NCBI GenBank assembly: GCA_034003625.1
Contig: JAVEYG010000013.1
Location: 1 to 64,000 of the forward strand
From: GWE2-42-39 sp034003625
GTDB lineage: Bacteria; Bacteroidota; Bacteroidia; Bacteroidales; Prolixibacteraceae
Direction: 5' to 3'
DNA length: 64,000 bases
This document shows positions 55,200 to 64,000 of this stretch, in pieces. Under the pieces are notes generated by a model. The model did not search any database. It saw only the letters and a list, made by a program, of their open reading frames with translations, and was not told where the DNA came from. The translations under genes and the position numbers were made by a program. How positions within the stretch are numbered: position 1 is the stretch's first letter; the number at the start of each line of letters is the position of its first letter.

Positions 55200-55790
55200 T
55201 TAGCAATCTTTTTTGTAGCAGTCGTATAATTTCTCCTGCAAATTCTTTTTTGCACGATGGATCAGCGACTCGACCGATGCGAGGGAAACGTTCATCACGT
55301 CGGATATTTCCTTGTATGAGAGGTCTTCGTATTTATTCAATGTAAAAGCGATGCGCTGGTTTTCGGGTAGCGAATCGATAGCTTTGTGTAAAATTACCGC
55401 CTTTTGTTTTTCCTGAAGGTTCTGGTCTGGTTCTTCGGACGACAGGCCCGCTTCGGAATTAGTATAATTCCTTCCGAAAAAAACATCTTCTATACGTTTA
55501 AAGAATTTACGTTTTTTGTTATCGCGGATGAAATTGAGCGACTTGTTGACAGCAATCCGGTACAACCAGGTTGACACTTTGGATTCGCCCCGGAAGTTTT
55601 GTGCTGAATTGAATGCTTCGATGAAAACTTCCTGCGCCAGGTCATCGGCATCATCGGCATTGTGTACAAGGCTAAAACAGGTATTGACAACGATCTTTTG
55701 ATGTTGTTCAACCAATTGCCTGAAGGCAGCTTCGTTTCCTTGTTTTATTTGTTCAATGAATTGCCGGTCGTCCATTCTGCTGAAATTCAA
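55200..55790 (-). CDS. ECF RNA polymerase sigma factor (RpoE-like)
   Basis: This protein has 196 residues. Region 2 (DADDLAQEVFIEAFNSAQ and STWLYRIAVNKSLNFIRD) and region 4 (LSYKEISDVMNVSLASVESLIHRAKKNL) are complete. It heads a four-gene unit with its anti-sigma factor and two Spy-like proteins. The unit's content suggests an envelope- or metal-stress response. Confidence 0.92.
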   Translation of the reverse strand: MNFSRMDDRQFIEQIKQGNEAAFRQLVEQHQKIVVNTCFSLVHNADDADDLAQEVFIEAFNSAQNFRGESKVSTWLYRIAVNKSLNFIRDNKKRKFFKRIEDVFFGRNYTNSEAGLSSEEPDQNLQEKQKAVILHKAIDSLPENQRIAFTLNKYEDLSYKEISDVMNVSLASVESLIHRAKKNLQEKLYDCYKKDC

Positions 55791-55886
55791 TCATAATTTA
55801 TGAAGTTTTCAGCAATATGACACCAGCAACAGGAAAAACTTGCGGAGCAGGATAAATTATTTTTAAAATGGTTGCGGATGTTCGTT

Positions 55887-57113
55887 TCAGGATAATGCCT
55901 GTTCGATATCTTCCATCAAGTCGTCAGCACCTTCAATACCTACTGAAAGTCGCATCATGGTGTTGCGGATGTTCATTTCAGTCCGTTGCAATTCAGTAAA
56001 CTCATTATAAATTGTAGAATACGGATGGATGATCAGCGATTTGTTATCGTTCAGGTTGGTTGCCCGTCGGATGATCTTTAACCGGTTCATAAAACGGAAA
56101 CATTCTTCCTGGCTTTCCAGATCGAAAGTCAGGATGGCGCCCGGCTTTCCTTCAAATTGTTTCAAAGCCAGTTCGTAATACGGCGATGATGGTAATCCGG
56201 GGTAATCAACCCGTGCCACTTTTTTGTGCCTCAATAAAAATTCGCCCAGCGCCATGGTGTTTTGGCAACATCGTTCGAAGCGGAGTTCCAGAATATCGAG
56301 TCCTGCAATTTGAAGCTGGGCAACTTGTGGCGACATGCAGGCCCCCAGGTTGCGAAAATAGTTTTTGCGCAAACGGGCGATAAATGCATCTTTCCCGAAA
56401 CGCCCGGCAAATTCGCGGGTATTGGGATTACTGTTCCAATCGAACGTTCCGTAGTCGGCAATAGCGCCGCCCACCGAAGTTGCCCCTCCTGAAATAAATT
56501 TGGTGGTCGACATCACTTCCACATCTACTCCGAAACGGGCAGCATGAAAGCATATCGGCGGTGTCAGTGTACTATCGGCAATCAGAAGCAGTCCGTGTTT
56601 TTGTGCCAACGCCGAAAGTTTTTCGATATCGGCAATTTCAAGTTGCGGGTTGGTGACCGTTTCAAAAAAAATGGCACGGGTGTTTTTGTCGATCAGCCGT
56701 TCGGCTTTTTCGGGGAGATTCAGATCGGCAAAACGCGTTTCCAAACCGAAGTTTTTCAGGCTTTGGGCAAACAAGGCAGCCGTATGCCCAAAAAGATTTT
56801 TCCCGGAGATAATGTTGTCTCCCGATTTGCTGACCGCCATGATTACAGCGGAAACTGCAGCCATTCCTGAAGCCAGCGCCAGTACCTGATGTGCGCCAGT
56901 CAGGGCTTTTAGCTTGTGCTCGAAGTATTCGACCGTCGGGTTACCTGTCCGCGAATAGGCATGTGCCGGAAGTTCGCCCCTGAAATTAGCGGCAATATCT
57001 TCGGCTGTGTCAAATTCGAATGCCACGGAATGATAGGTTGGCATTGATAATGCGCGGTGCGGGTCGTTTTTTGCGTAGGGTACATTTAACGAACGGGTTG
57101 TAAAATTCTTCAT
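55887..57113 (-). CDS. Cys/Met-metabolism PLP enzyme (gamma-lyase/sulfhydrylase type)
   Basis: This protein has 408 residues and is complete for the family. It has YSRTGNPT at 53-60, ASGMAA at 81-86 and the PLP lysine in STTKF (Lys205). MetB, MetC, MetY and methionine gamma-lyase share this fold, and I cannot tell which reaction it carries out. The gene stands alone; the start at 57,113 is in the normal place. Confidence 0.82.
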   Translation of the reverse strand: MKNFTTRSLNVPYAKNDPHRALSMPTYHSVAFEFDTAEDIAANFRGELPAHAYSRTGNPTVEYFEHKLKALTGAHQVLALASGMAAVSAVIMAVSKSGDNIISGKNLFGHTAALFAQSLKNFGLETRFADLNLPEKAERLIDKNTRAIFFETVTNPQLEIADIEKLSALAQKHGLLLIADSTLTPPICFHAARFGVDVEVMSTTKFISGGATSVGGAIADYGTFDWNSNPNTREFAGRFGKDAFIARLRKNYFRNLGACMSPQVAQLQIAGLDILELRFERCCQNTMALGEFLLRHKKVARVDYPGLPSSPYYELALKQFEGKPGAILTFDLESQEECFRFMNRLKIIRRATNLNDNKSLIIHPYSTIYNEFTELQRTEMNIRNTMMRLSVGIEGADDLMEDIEQALS

Positions 57114-57294
57114 GTCGGTTTTCTCATTTAAACTCCATTTCCTTTAACACCAAAAATGCAATTATGTTTTCACTGCCGTATCAGGTTTTCTCTTCTTTTT
57201 TTGAAAATTTTCGGCCATTTTCCTTTTTTAAAACATATATTGTTTGTTCTTTTCTAAAAATGAATAAATTGCCTCAAATAACCGAATATTGTTT

Positions 57295-58419
57295 ATGGTG
57301 ATCGTGATCAGGGAAGTTTCCTCAAGACAGGAACTGAAAACATTTATTTATCTTCCTTCTGAAATTCATAAAAACCACGCCAATTGGGTACCTCCGATTT
57401 ATATGGATGAATGGATATATTTTGATCCTGAGAAAAATAAGGCGTTTCGCGATTGTGACCATATTTTTCTACTGGCATGGAACGAAAGTAAAGCAGTCGG
57501 GCGTATCATGGGGCTGATCAGTCATAAATACAACGAAATAAAGGGAGAGAATAATGGTCGTTTTGCCTGGATGGAAACCTATAACGACCCCAAAATAGCG
57601 AAGGCCCTGCTCGAAGCGGTTGAAAACTGGGCGCGGGAAAGAGGGATGCAGAAGCTGGTTGGGCCGCTGGCTTTTTCCGACAAAGATCCGCAGGGAATGC
57701 TGATCGAAGGTTTTGATAAACCGGTGGTAGTTGCATCGAATTGTAATTTTCCATATCAGTCTCAGTTATTGGAAAATGAGGGTTTCAGCAAAGAAGTTGA
57801 CCTGGTTGTTTATCAGATACCGGTACCGGAACAAATTCCGGGGTTTTATCAGAAAATAAATGAACGTTTTTCGCAGAAGAATGGAGAACTGAAATTGATG
57901 GAGTTTACTTCCCGGAGAAAAGTCAGGCCATTTATCCGCCCCGTCTTTCATCTGGTAAATAATACTTTTCATGAAATATACGGCTTTGTTCCGTATACCG
58001 AAGATGAAATGGACGATATAGCCAACCGCTATTTGTATCTGATCAATCCCCGTTTTATCAAAATTGTGGTCAATGCAACGATGGATCCTGTTGCTTTTGT
58101 TATCGGGATGGCCGATATCAGCAAAGGAATTCAGAAGTGCAGGGGGAAACTGATTCCTCTGGGAATATTTCGTGTGATTCTTGCTGCACGAAAATCGAAG
58201 CAGCTCAATTTACTGCTTGGCGCAATTGCACCTGATTACCGGGGACGCGGATTAGATGTGATGATGGGCATTAAAATGCTTGAATCGGCCCGAAAGAAAG
58301 GAAAGCTGACCATTGATTCCCATCTTGAGTTGGAATCCAATCATAAAGTGCGGGCCGAAATGGAAAAACTCGGAGGAAAAGTGTATAAACGCTACCGTAT
58401 TTTCCAGAAACAACTTTGA
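57295..58419 (+). CDS. GNAT-like acyltransferase of unknown substrate
   Basis: The ATG at 57,295 (374 residues) is used in place of an upstream TTG. The N-terminal half contains a GNAT-like stretch (HKNHANWVPPIYMDEWIYFD, then AVGRIMGLISHKYNE and NGRFAWMETYND). A second acyltransferase-like stretch follows, LGAIAPDYRGRGLDVMMGIKMLESARKKGKL, near the end. Such double GNAT-like proteins of about 370 residues are common in Bacteroidota, with no assigned function. Confidence 0.65.
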   Translation: MVIVIREVSSRQELKTFIYLPSEIHKNHANWVPPIYMDEWIYFDPEKNKAFRDCDHIFLLAWNESKAVGRIMGLISHKYNEIKGENNGRFAWMETYNDPKIAKALLEAVENWARERGMQKLVGPLAFSDKDPQGMLIEGFDKPVVVASNCNFPYQSQLLENEGFSKEVDLVVYQIPVPEQIPGFYQKINERFSQKNGELKLMEFTSRRKVRPFIRPVFHLVNNTFHEIYGFVPYTEDEMDDIANRYLYLINPRFIKIVVNATMDPVAFVIGMADISKGIQKCRGKLIPLGIFRVILAARKSKQLNLLLGAIAPDYRGRGLDVMMGIKMLESARKKGKLTIDSHLELESNHKVRAEMEKLGGKVYKRYRIFQKQL

Positions 58420-58532
58420 AATATAATTAAGCAGAATGAAAAATCTGTATTTTATCATTCCGGTCTTTGGAAAGATATAGTTGTAATTCTTCCAATTTGC
58501 GAACTGATAAATAATTTTCGGCTCTTTCCGGT

Positions 58533-61454
58533 TTATGATTTTAGCGCTTCATATAAAATCTCCACCGGATGAAAAGCCTGTTTACCTGTCCCGTCGGCAA
58601 TATGGTGGCGGCACGAAGTTCCCGGGGCAGCAACCAGCACGCTGTTTTCTGTTTTTCTTACCTCTGGAAAGAGTACCAGTTCGCCGATTTTCATACTTAG
58701 CTCGTAATGTTCTTTTTCATACCCAAACGAACCGGCCATACCGCAACAACCACTGGCGATTTCTGTTACCGAATAGTTTTCAGGAAGCTCCAGCATTTTT
58801 TTTGTCGGCAGGGTAGAAGCGATGGCTTTCTGCTGGCAATGGCCGTGTAACTTTATTCGTTTTATTTCACTGGTGAACCGGTTACTGCTTATTTTTTCTT
58901 TTGCAGCTTCGTGCACAATAAATTCTTCAAACAGCAAACAGTTTTTTGCCAATTCCCGGCTGCTTTCGATGTACTCCGGGTCGACCAATTCGGGGTATTC
59001 GTCGCGGAACGAAAGAATGGTCGACGGCTCGATGCCGATTAGCGGAGTTTCTTCTGAAATCAGATTTTTGAGGAGAAGGACATTTTTGTTGGCTATTTTT
59101 TTTGCTGTGCGCACCAATCCTTTCGACAAATAGGTACGCCCGCTTTCCCGCGTTTTCGGGATGATTACCTCATACCCCAGTTTATTTAGTAGCAAAATGG
59201 CTTTTATGCCGATATCGCTTTCATTGTAGTTTGTAAATTCATCTGCAAACAAATACACTTTCCCGTTCGGAAATTGTGTTTCCCTGAAACCTTTCCCGTA
59301 CCATTTCCGCAGGCTGAGTTTCGAGAGGGCGGGAACCCGACGCTGAGGCGCAAAACCAATTGTTTTTTTAAATAAGCTGCTGGCGGTAATCAGGTTGCTA
59401 ACCGGACGAAATACCATTCCTAACCGGTTGATTTTCGGAAGATAAGCGATTAGACGGGTCCGTAGAGGAATCCCGTGCTCATCGTAATAATGTTGCAGAA
59501 ATTCGGCCTTGAATCTGGCCATATCCACATTCGACGGGCATTCGGCTTTACAGGCTTTGCACGACAAGCACAAGTCCATCACCTGGTAAATTTCGTCGTG
59601 GTCGAAACGGTTCTTTTTACCGGAACGGGTGAGGTACTCGCGCAGGATATTGGCCCGTGCGCGGGTGGTTTTGTCTTCGTCGCGGGTGGCCATAAAACTG
59701 GGACACATGGATCCTCCGATCAATTCCGATTTGCGGCAGTCGGCTGAGCCGTTGCATTTTTCCACTGCACGCAGAATGCCCTGTTCGTCCGAGAAATTGA
59801 AGGTGGTTTTGAGGTCGGGCGCCGGCTGCCCGGCAATAAAACGAAGCCCTTCGGTAATGGGCGGTGTGTCGATAATCTTCCCGGGATTGAAAATATTTTC
59901 CGGGTCCCATGTTTTTTTCAGTTGTTTAATCAGGGCATAATTGTGCTCTCCCAGCATAAACGGAACGAATTCGCCGCGTAAACGCCCGTCGCCATGCTCG
60001 CCACTGAGCGAACCCCTGTATTTTTTTACCAGCACCGCTACATCTTTTGCCAAGCTGTGGTACACTTCCACATCTGCCGGATCTTTTAAGTTCAGCAAAG
60101 GACGCAGATGGATTTCGCCGGTAGCAATGTGGGCATAAAACACACAGTTGAGGCCATATTTTTTCAGCACTTCCTGAATATCATCCATGTATTCCGGCAG
60201 GTAATCAGGGGCAACGGCAGTGTCTTCAATGACCGTGGTACTCCGTTTATCGCCGGGAATATTCGACAAGATACCCAGCCCGGCAGTCCGTAGCGCCCAC
60301 ACTTTTTTAATATTAGCCGCACCGATAACCAAGGGAAAATGGTACCCAAAACCGGCAGCACGCATGTCTTTTTCAAGTTCTTCGACTCGTTTCCTGATTT
60401 TTTCTTCCGAATCGTCTGAAAACTCGATCATCAGCATCGCTTTCGGTTCGCCCTCAATGAAAAAACGGTTTTTGCGCTGTTCAATATTTTCCTTCGTGCA
60501 ATTCATAATGATGTCATCCATCATTTCAATCGCATCGGGCCGATGACGGAGAGCCAGAATGTTTCCCCTAAAAGCTTCTTCCAGAGTATGAAAATGGGCG
60601 CATACCAAGCCTTTGCATGGTGGTGGGAGAGGAATCAGGTTGAGCCGGATTTTGGTCACAAAAGCCAGCGTCCCTTCCGATCCGGCCAATAATTTGCAGA
60701 AGTTGAATGGTTCACCCCCTTCCGTAAAAATCTCTGATTCGAGCAGTACATCAATGGCATAACCGTTGTTCCGGCGCCGTACCTTTGGGTCGGGAAAACC
60801 GTTCCTGATTTCCTGTTGATTGAGTGGATCGGAAAGAATATGGCGAATATTCCGGTATATCTTTGTTTCAAGCGAACCTTCCGGGCCATTGCATTTTTCT
60901 TCAAACCCGGCTTTATCAAGTGCTTTAAATGTAACTTCTGAGCCATCAGCCAAAATAACGTCAGCTTCCAGTACGTGCTCCCGGACGCTTCCGTACACCA
61001 ACGAATGCAACCCGCAGGAATTGTTTCCCAGCATCCCGGCAAGTGTACACCGGTTGGCCGTTGATGTTTCGGGGCCAAACTGCAAACCGTTCGGGGCCAG
61101 TATCTGGTTCAGCTCGGCCAGCACGACACCCGGTTCCACTTCCACCCATTTTTCTTCCTTGTTGAAAGCCAGTATCTGGTTCATATACTTAGAGATGTCG
61201 GCCACCATACCGCTGCCCACCACCTGCCCGGCCAATGATGTCCCGGCTCCGCGTGGAATGACCGAAGTATTGTTTTCCCGGGAAAATGATATTATTTTCT
61301 GGATATCACTTTTCGTTTTAGGGCGGCACACCGCCTGCGGTATTTCCCGGTATGACGAAGCATCGGTAGCATAAATTACTCTTTGGACATTGTCGGTGTA
61401 TACATCGCCTTCGAGTTGTTGTTTCAGCTTGTAAAACGGATCGGTTGCTTTCAT
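58533..61454 (-). CDS. GlcD/GlpC-type FAD and Fe-S oxidoreductase
   Basis: The ATG at 61,454 (973 residues) is chosen; the frame runs 9 nt further to a TTG. The N-terminal FAD-binding domain (PCMH/GlcD type) covers about residues 1-540, with PRGAGTSLAGQVVGSG, VEPGVVLAELNQIL, and HGDGRLRGEFVPFML. A 4Fe-4S region follows (CLSCKACKAECPSN near 640), then CCG-type Cys clusters (HGHCQQKAIAS and SGCCGMAGSFGYEKEHYEL). This matches fused D-lactate/glycolate-dehydrogenase-like enzymes that reduce the quinone pool. The exact substrate, D-lactate or another 2-hydroxyacid, is inferred only. Confidence 0.85.
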   Translation of the reverse strand: MKATDPFYKLKQQLEGDVYTDNVQRVIYATDASSYREIPQAVCRPKTKSDIQKIISFSRENNTSVIPRGAGTSLAGQVVGSGMVADISKYMNQILAFNKEEKWVEVEPGVVLAELNQILAPNGLQFGPETSTANRCTLAGMLGNNSCGLHSLVYGSVREHVLEADVILADGSEVTFKALDKAGFEEKCNGPEGSLETKIYRNIRHILSDPLNQQEIRNGFPDPKVRRRNNGYAIDVLLESEIFTEGGEPFNFCKLLAGSEGTLAFVTKIRLNLIPLPPPCKGLVCAHFHTLEEAFRGNILALRHRPDAIEMMDDIIMNCTKENIEQRKNRFFIEGEPKAMLMIEFSDDSEEKIRKRVEELEKDMRAAGFGYHFPLVIGAANIKKVWALRTAGLGILSNIPGDKRSTTVIEDTAVAPDYLPEYMDDIQEVLKKYGLNCVFYAHIATGEIHLRPLLNLKDPADVEVYHSLAKDVAVLVKKYRGSLSGEHGDGRLRGEFVPFMLGEHNYALIKQLKKTWDPENIFNPGKIIDTPPITEGLRFIAGQPAPDLKTTFNFSDEQGILRAVEKCNGSADCRKSELIGGSMCPSFMATRDEDKTTRARANILREYLTRSGKKNRFDHDEIYQVMDLCLSCKACKAECPSNVDMARFKAEFLQHYYDEHGIPLRTRLIAYLPKINRLGMVFRPVSNLITASSLFKKTIGFAPQRRVPALSKLSLRKWYGKGFRETQFPNGKVYLFADEFTNYNESDIGIKAILLLNKLGYEVIIPKTRESGRTYLSKGLVRTAKKIANKNVLLLKNLISEETPLIGIEPSTILSFRDEYPELVDPEYIESSRELAKNCLLFEEFIVHEAAKEKISSNRFTSEIKRIKLHGHCQQKAIASTLPTKKMLELPENYSVTEIASGCCGMAGSFGYEKEHYELSMKIGELVLFPEVRKTENSVLVAAPGTSCRHHIADGTGKQAFHPVEILYEALKS

Positions 61455-61569
61455 AAAAAACAAGTTTTCAGCAAAAATTAGGACTTAAACGAAAAATCTT
61501 TTTGTACAAAGAGAAACGGAATCTTGTTTTATAATCAAGGATAACATTATTTCTTGAAAGATTAAAAAA

Positions 61570-61600
61570 CAAAGGAGGCAATACAATGGTGCCTCCCTTG
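61570..61600 (-). terminator. Intrinsic terminator after the aminotransferase gene
   Basis: Stem caaaggaggc/gcctcccttg (10 bp, one wobble, 11-nt loop) lies 25 nt past the stop and is followed on the minus strand by TTTTTTAAT. Confidence 0.8.
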
Positions 61601-61624
61601 TTCAATTATGGCTAACTATTTGAT

Positions 61625-62917
61625 TTACTTTTTCACTTCTTTGCAGGCATTATAAATTCCCTCAAACAGGTCTTTCATGTCCTTTGCGGCAACGGCGGCA
61701 AAAGCCACCCGGATGATATTGCTCAGGTTGATAATGCCAATGCTGTATTTGCTGATCAACAAGTGACGAAGTTCTTCCCCGTCAATGCCCGGGACCAGTT
61801 TTACGCACATAAAATAGCCGGAGTTATATGGAAGCGCAGAGAAGTACTCGCTGTATTTTTTGTCTTTTAATGCTTCTTTTACTGCATTGTAGCGTTCTTT
61901 CATAAGATTATACTTGGCCTGTTTCTGCTGTTGGTAGTTAGGACTGCTGAATGCCTGGAGCAACAACGATTGCGAAATATTGGGCGAGTTGGAGATATTT
62001 CCCCGGATAGCGCCTGCAGTTTTGTTCTCAAGCGCGGCATACAGGGCCGCATCACCACCTTTTATCCCGTAGGTCATGAAACCGACGCGAAAGCCCCATA
62101 CATAATCTTCTTTTGTAGGTCCGTCAATTTTCAGCGCCAGTACATTGGGATGCAGGTCGCAGAGGCCGGTAAAAATACTTTCCTGTGCGATGCCATCTTC
62201 AAAAACCAGCCCGAAATAGGCGTCGTCAGTAATAATGACCAGTTTATTGCCTTTTTCTGCCGATTCGCGGATCGTTCCCACGATGGCTTTGCTTTCTTCA
62301 ACTGTTGGTGTATATCCTGACGGATTATTCGGAAAATTGAGGATGACCACTTTTTTTCCAATTCCGCCTTCTTCGAGTTTTGCTTTAAAGGCGCTGATGT
62401 CGAAACCTCCATCCTTAAACAGGTTAAATTTGTCGGCTTTTGCCCCGAAGGCATTATCCAGCGTGAGGTTGTAGTTGCCCCAGAACAGATCGGAAACAAT
62501 GAATTTTTCACCTTCGTCCAGGAACATATACCCGGCCATACTAATCCCATGCGTCAGGGCATTGGTTACAACCGGCAAACTGATCTCCTTTCCGGTCATC
62601 GACGGGTTTTTTTCATACATCATGCTTTTCCATTTGGCACGGATGTCGGGCCTTCCGAAACTTGGTGCATACGGAAATACCATCGACGGGTCAAGGTCTA
62701 TTTTAGAAGCAATGGCTTCCAGGCGCATGGGCGAACCATCGTCTTCAATGGCAGCGCCAATAGTTGCATTGATTTTGGTGTTTTTGGCATCTGCTGTTTG
62801 CCCGAGAATTCCTTTTTTGGGAAAGAAAATATTTTTCCCCCGCTCCGATAACAATTCAAAAACCACAGGATTTTTATCCTGAATGATTTGGTTAAGTTCT
62901 GCAGCTTGTGGGTTCAT
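61625..62917 (-). CDS. Class I/II PLP-dependent aminotransferase
   Basis: This 430-residue protein has the class I/II fold. NFPNNPSGY (194-202), DDAYFG (231-236) and the likely PLP lysine at 269 in DGPTKEDY are intact. Its N-terminal half carries AYAPSFGRPD-like text (82-91, PYAPSFGRPD), seen in aromatic or alanine/aspartate-type aminotransferases of Bacteroidota. The substrate is unknown. The gene is single and ends at an intrinsic terminator. Confidence 0.82.
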   Translation of the reverse strand: MNPQAAELNQIIQDKNPVVFELLSERGKNIFFPKKGILGQTADAKNTKINATIGAAIEDDGSPMRLEAIASKIDLDPSMVFPYAPSFGRPDIRAKWKSMMYEKNPSMTGKEISLPVVTNALTHGISMAGYMFLDEGEKFIVSDLFWGNYNLTLDNAFGAKADKFNLFKDGGFDISAFKAKLEEGGIGKKVVILNFPNNPSGYTPTVEESKAIVGTIRESAEKGNKLVIITDDAYFGLVFEDGIAQESIFTGLCDLHPNVLALKIDGPTKEDYVWGFRVGFMTYGIKGGDAALYAALENKTAGAIRGNISNSPNISQSLLLQAFSSPNYQQQKQAKYNLMKERYNAVKEALKDKKYSEYFSALPYNSGYFMCVKLVPGIDGEELRHLLISKYSIGIINLSNIIRVAFAAVAAKDMKDLFEGIYNACKEVKK

Positions 62918-63281
62918 TCCGTAATTTTAATAAATGGTGTTAAATAATAATTTGTAAGTTTTTCGGGGTGCAATATACGAATTTATTAAAATATCTTTTG
63001 ATTTTGATGACATATCATGATGTATTTTGATGGATTATTAATAATTTGTATTTGCGATATATGTTCGTTCCTGTGTGATTTGGATTTTCCATATCAGAGA
63101 CGGGGAACGGGCATCATAGCATAGAAACGATCGGATGTGACAATGGTTTAAACAGTTCATTTCATTGATATGTAAATCGTTCTTTCTAAAGTTTCAACTT
63201 TATTCTGTATGGTTTGACTGCATAAAAAAAGGGCACTCCGGAGAATACCCTTTCATTGCATAGTGAATTTGTGGTAGTTCT
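62918..63281. other. Intergenic region between fumarase and aminotransferase genes
   Basis: No gene is seen in this 364-bp AT-rich stretch. The only clear structure is the fumarase terminator at its right end (63,228-63,253). Confidence 0.5.
63228..63253 (-). terminator. Intrinsic terminator after the fumarase gene
   Basis: Stem aaaggg/cccttt (63,228-63,233 and 63,248-63,253), with TCCGGA in the loop, sits 28 nt past the stop and is followed on the minus strand by a T7 run. Confidence 0.8.
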
Positions 63282-64000
63282 CTAAAACTCGGAAAAGAAA
63301 TTGTTTCCCTTGTCGTCGACAATAATGAAGGCAGGAAAATTCTCGACCCGGATTTTACGGATGGCTTCCATTCCTAATTCTTCAAAATCAACAATTTCCA
63401 CCGACTTGATACTGTCTTTTGCCAGGATTGCAGCCGGACCTCCAATAGAGCCAAGGTAAAACCCTCCGTGTTTTTTGCACGCATCGGTAACCTGTTGGCT
63501 GCGGTTGCCTTTGGCCACCATGATCATCGATCCCCCTAAGCTCTGGAATTCGTCAACATAAGGATCCATACGTCCGGCAGTAGTAGGGCCGAAACTTCCC
63601 GAAGCCATTCCTTTCGGCGTTTTGGCCGGGCCTGCATAATATACCGGATGATTTTTAAAGTATTCCGGCATGGGCTGTCCTGCATCGATTATTTCTTTAA
63701 TCCGGGCATGCGCCATATCGCGGGCAACTATCATGGTTCCCGACAGGTTCAGCCGTGTTTTGGGCGGATATTGGCTCAATATTTTCAGAATTTTTTCCAT
63801 AGGCTGGTCTAAGTCAATATCGACAGCCGGTTGCATATACGGGGCTTCCTTCGGAAGATATTTGGCCGGTTTTTTTTCGAGTTCTTCAAGAAAAATGCCA
63901 TCGGCGGTAATTTTTGCTTTAATATTCCGATCGGCACTACAGCTTACGCCAAGCCCGACAGGGCAGGAAGCAGCGTGGCGTGGAAGCCGGATTACGCGCA
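63282..64000 (-). CDS. Class I fumarate hydratase, C-terminal part (5' end outside window)
   Basis: The frame is open through the right edge of the window; the visible part reads RLPRHAASCPVGLG, then CSADR just inside the edge, both typical of class I fumarase/tartrate dehydratase. The beta domain follows: YPPKTRLNLSGTMIVARDMAHARI and KTPKGMASGSFGPTTAGRMD, then IGGPAAILA, ending in KGNNFFSEF. It interconverts fumarate and malate using an oxygen-sensitive 4Fe-4S cluster. The start and N-terminal domain are not visible. Confidence 0.9.
   Translation of the reverse strand, partial: RVIRLPRHAASCPVGLGVSCSADRNIKAKITADGIFLEELEKKPAKYLPKEAPYMQPAVDIDLDQPMEKILKILSQYPPKTRLNLSGTMIVARDMAHARIKEIIDAGQPMPEYFKNHPVYYAGPAKTPKGMASGSFGPTTAGRMDPYVDEFQSLGGSMIMVAKGNRSQQVTDACKKHGGFYLGSIGGPAAILAKDSIKSVEIVDFEELGMEAIRKIRVENFPAFIIVDDKGNNFFSEF

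Overview
The window looks like a Bacteroidota chromosome, probably an environmental or marine Bacteroidales/Marinilabiliales-type genome. The evidence is a SusC/SusD pair with an ECF sigma/FecR regulator, Bacteroides-type Tra proteins, RteC, a DUF5606 protein, KorAB, and several -7 boxes of the form TAnnTTTG. Nothing in the sequence fixes the species.

Positions 1 to about 38,290 are read as the right-hand part of an integrative and conjugative element (ICE) of the CTnDOT/Tra type. It ends in the 3' end of a tRNA-Arg(CCG) gene at 38,268-38,339. From right to left it carries a tyrosine integrase (36.8-38.0 kb), a polysaccharide-utilisation cargo (20.3-36.7 kb), the regulator RteC (18.9-19.8 kb), a small control and replication module (16.2-18.7 kb) and a conjugation operon (1.0-15.1 kb). 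The conjugation operon runs TraE, F, G, a TraI-like protein, an unnamed exported protein, TraJ, K, L, M, N and a VirD4-type coupling protein. The relaxase and the left end lie outside the window. A complete 2,499-nt group II intron (9,567-12,065) splits the VirB4-like ATPase gene traG; splicing would restore an 810-residue protein.

The cargo is a self-contained PUL. It holds an ECF sigma factor, a FecR anti-sigma factor, an STN-domain SusC, a SusD, a BNR-propeller/sulfatase fusion, an exported YhcH-like protein, KDG kinase, KDPG aldolase, an ExuT-type MFS transporter and two tandem GH99/WbsX-like enzymes. Together these suggest capture of a sulfated, uronate-containing glycan and catabolism through 2-keto-3-deoxygluconate. 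No lyase or uronate isomerase is present, so the front of the pathway must come from elsewhere.

From the tRNA to 64,000 the sequence reads as ordinary chromosome: an HD phosphohydrolase, a Bfd-like [2Fe-2S] protein, a PgpH-type 7TM-HD protein, an NlpC/P60 peptidase, a receiver-like/PEP-synthase ATP-grasp fusion, KorB-KorA, gamma carbonic anhydrase, DUF5606, a BtuB-like TonB receptor, an ECF sigma factor, a DJ-1/PfpI protein, a sigma/anti-sigma/Spy-like stress operon, a Cys/Met PLP enzyme, a GNAT-like protein, a GlcD/GlpC-type oxidoreductase, an aminotransferase and the 3' part of a class I fumarase.

The most unusual signals are four. First, the PUL carried on an ICE. Second, a 12-bp repeat array inside the putative replication-initiator gene (about 17,258-17,586), next to a DnaC-like loader. 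Third, a nested-helix element with a + strand terminator beside rteC (18,730-18,898), a candidate regulatory RNA. Fourth, the sharp composition break inside the sulfatase gene.
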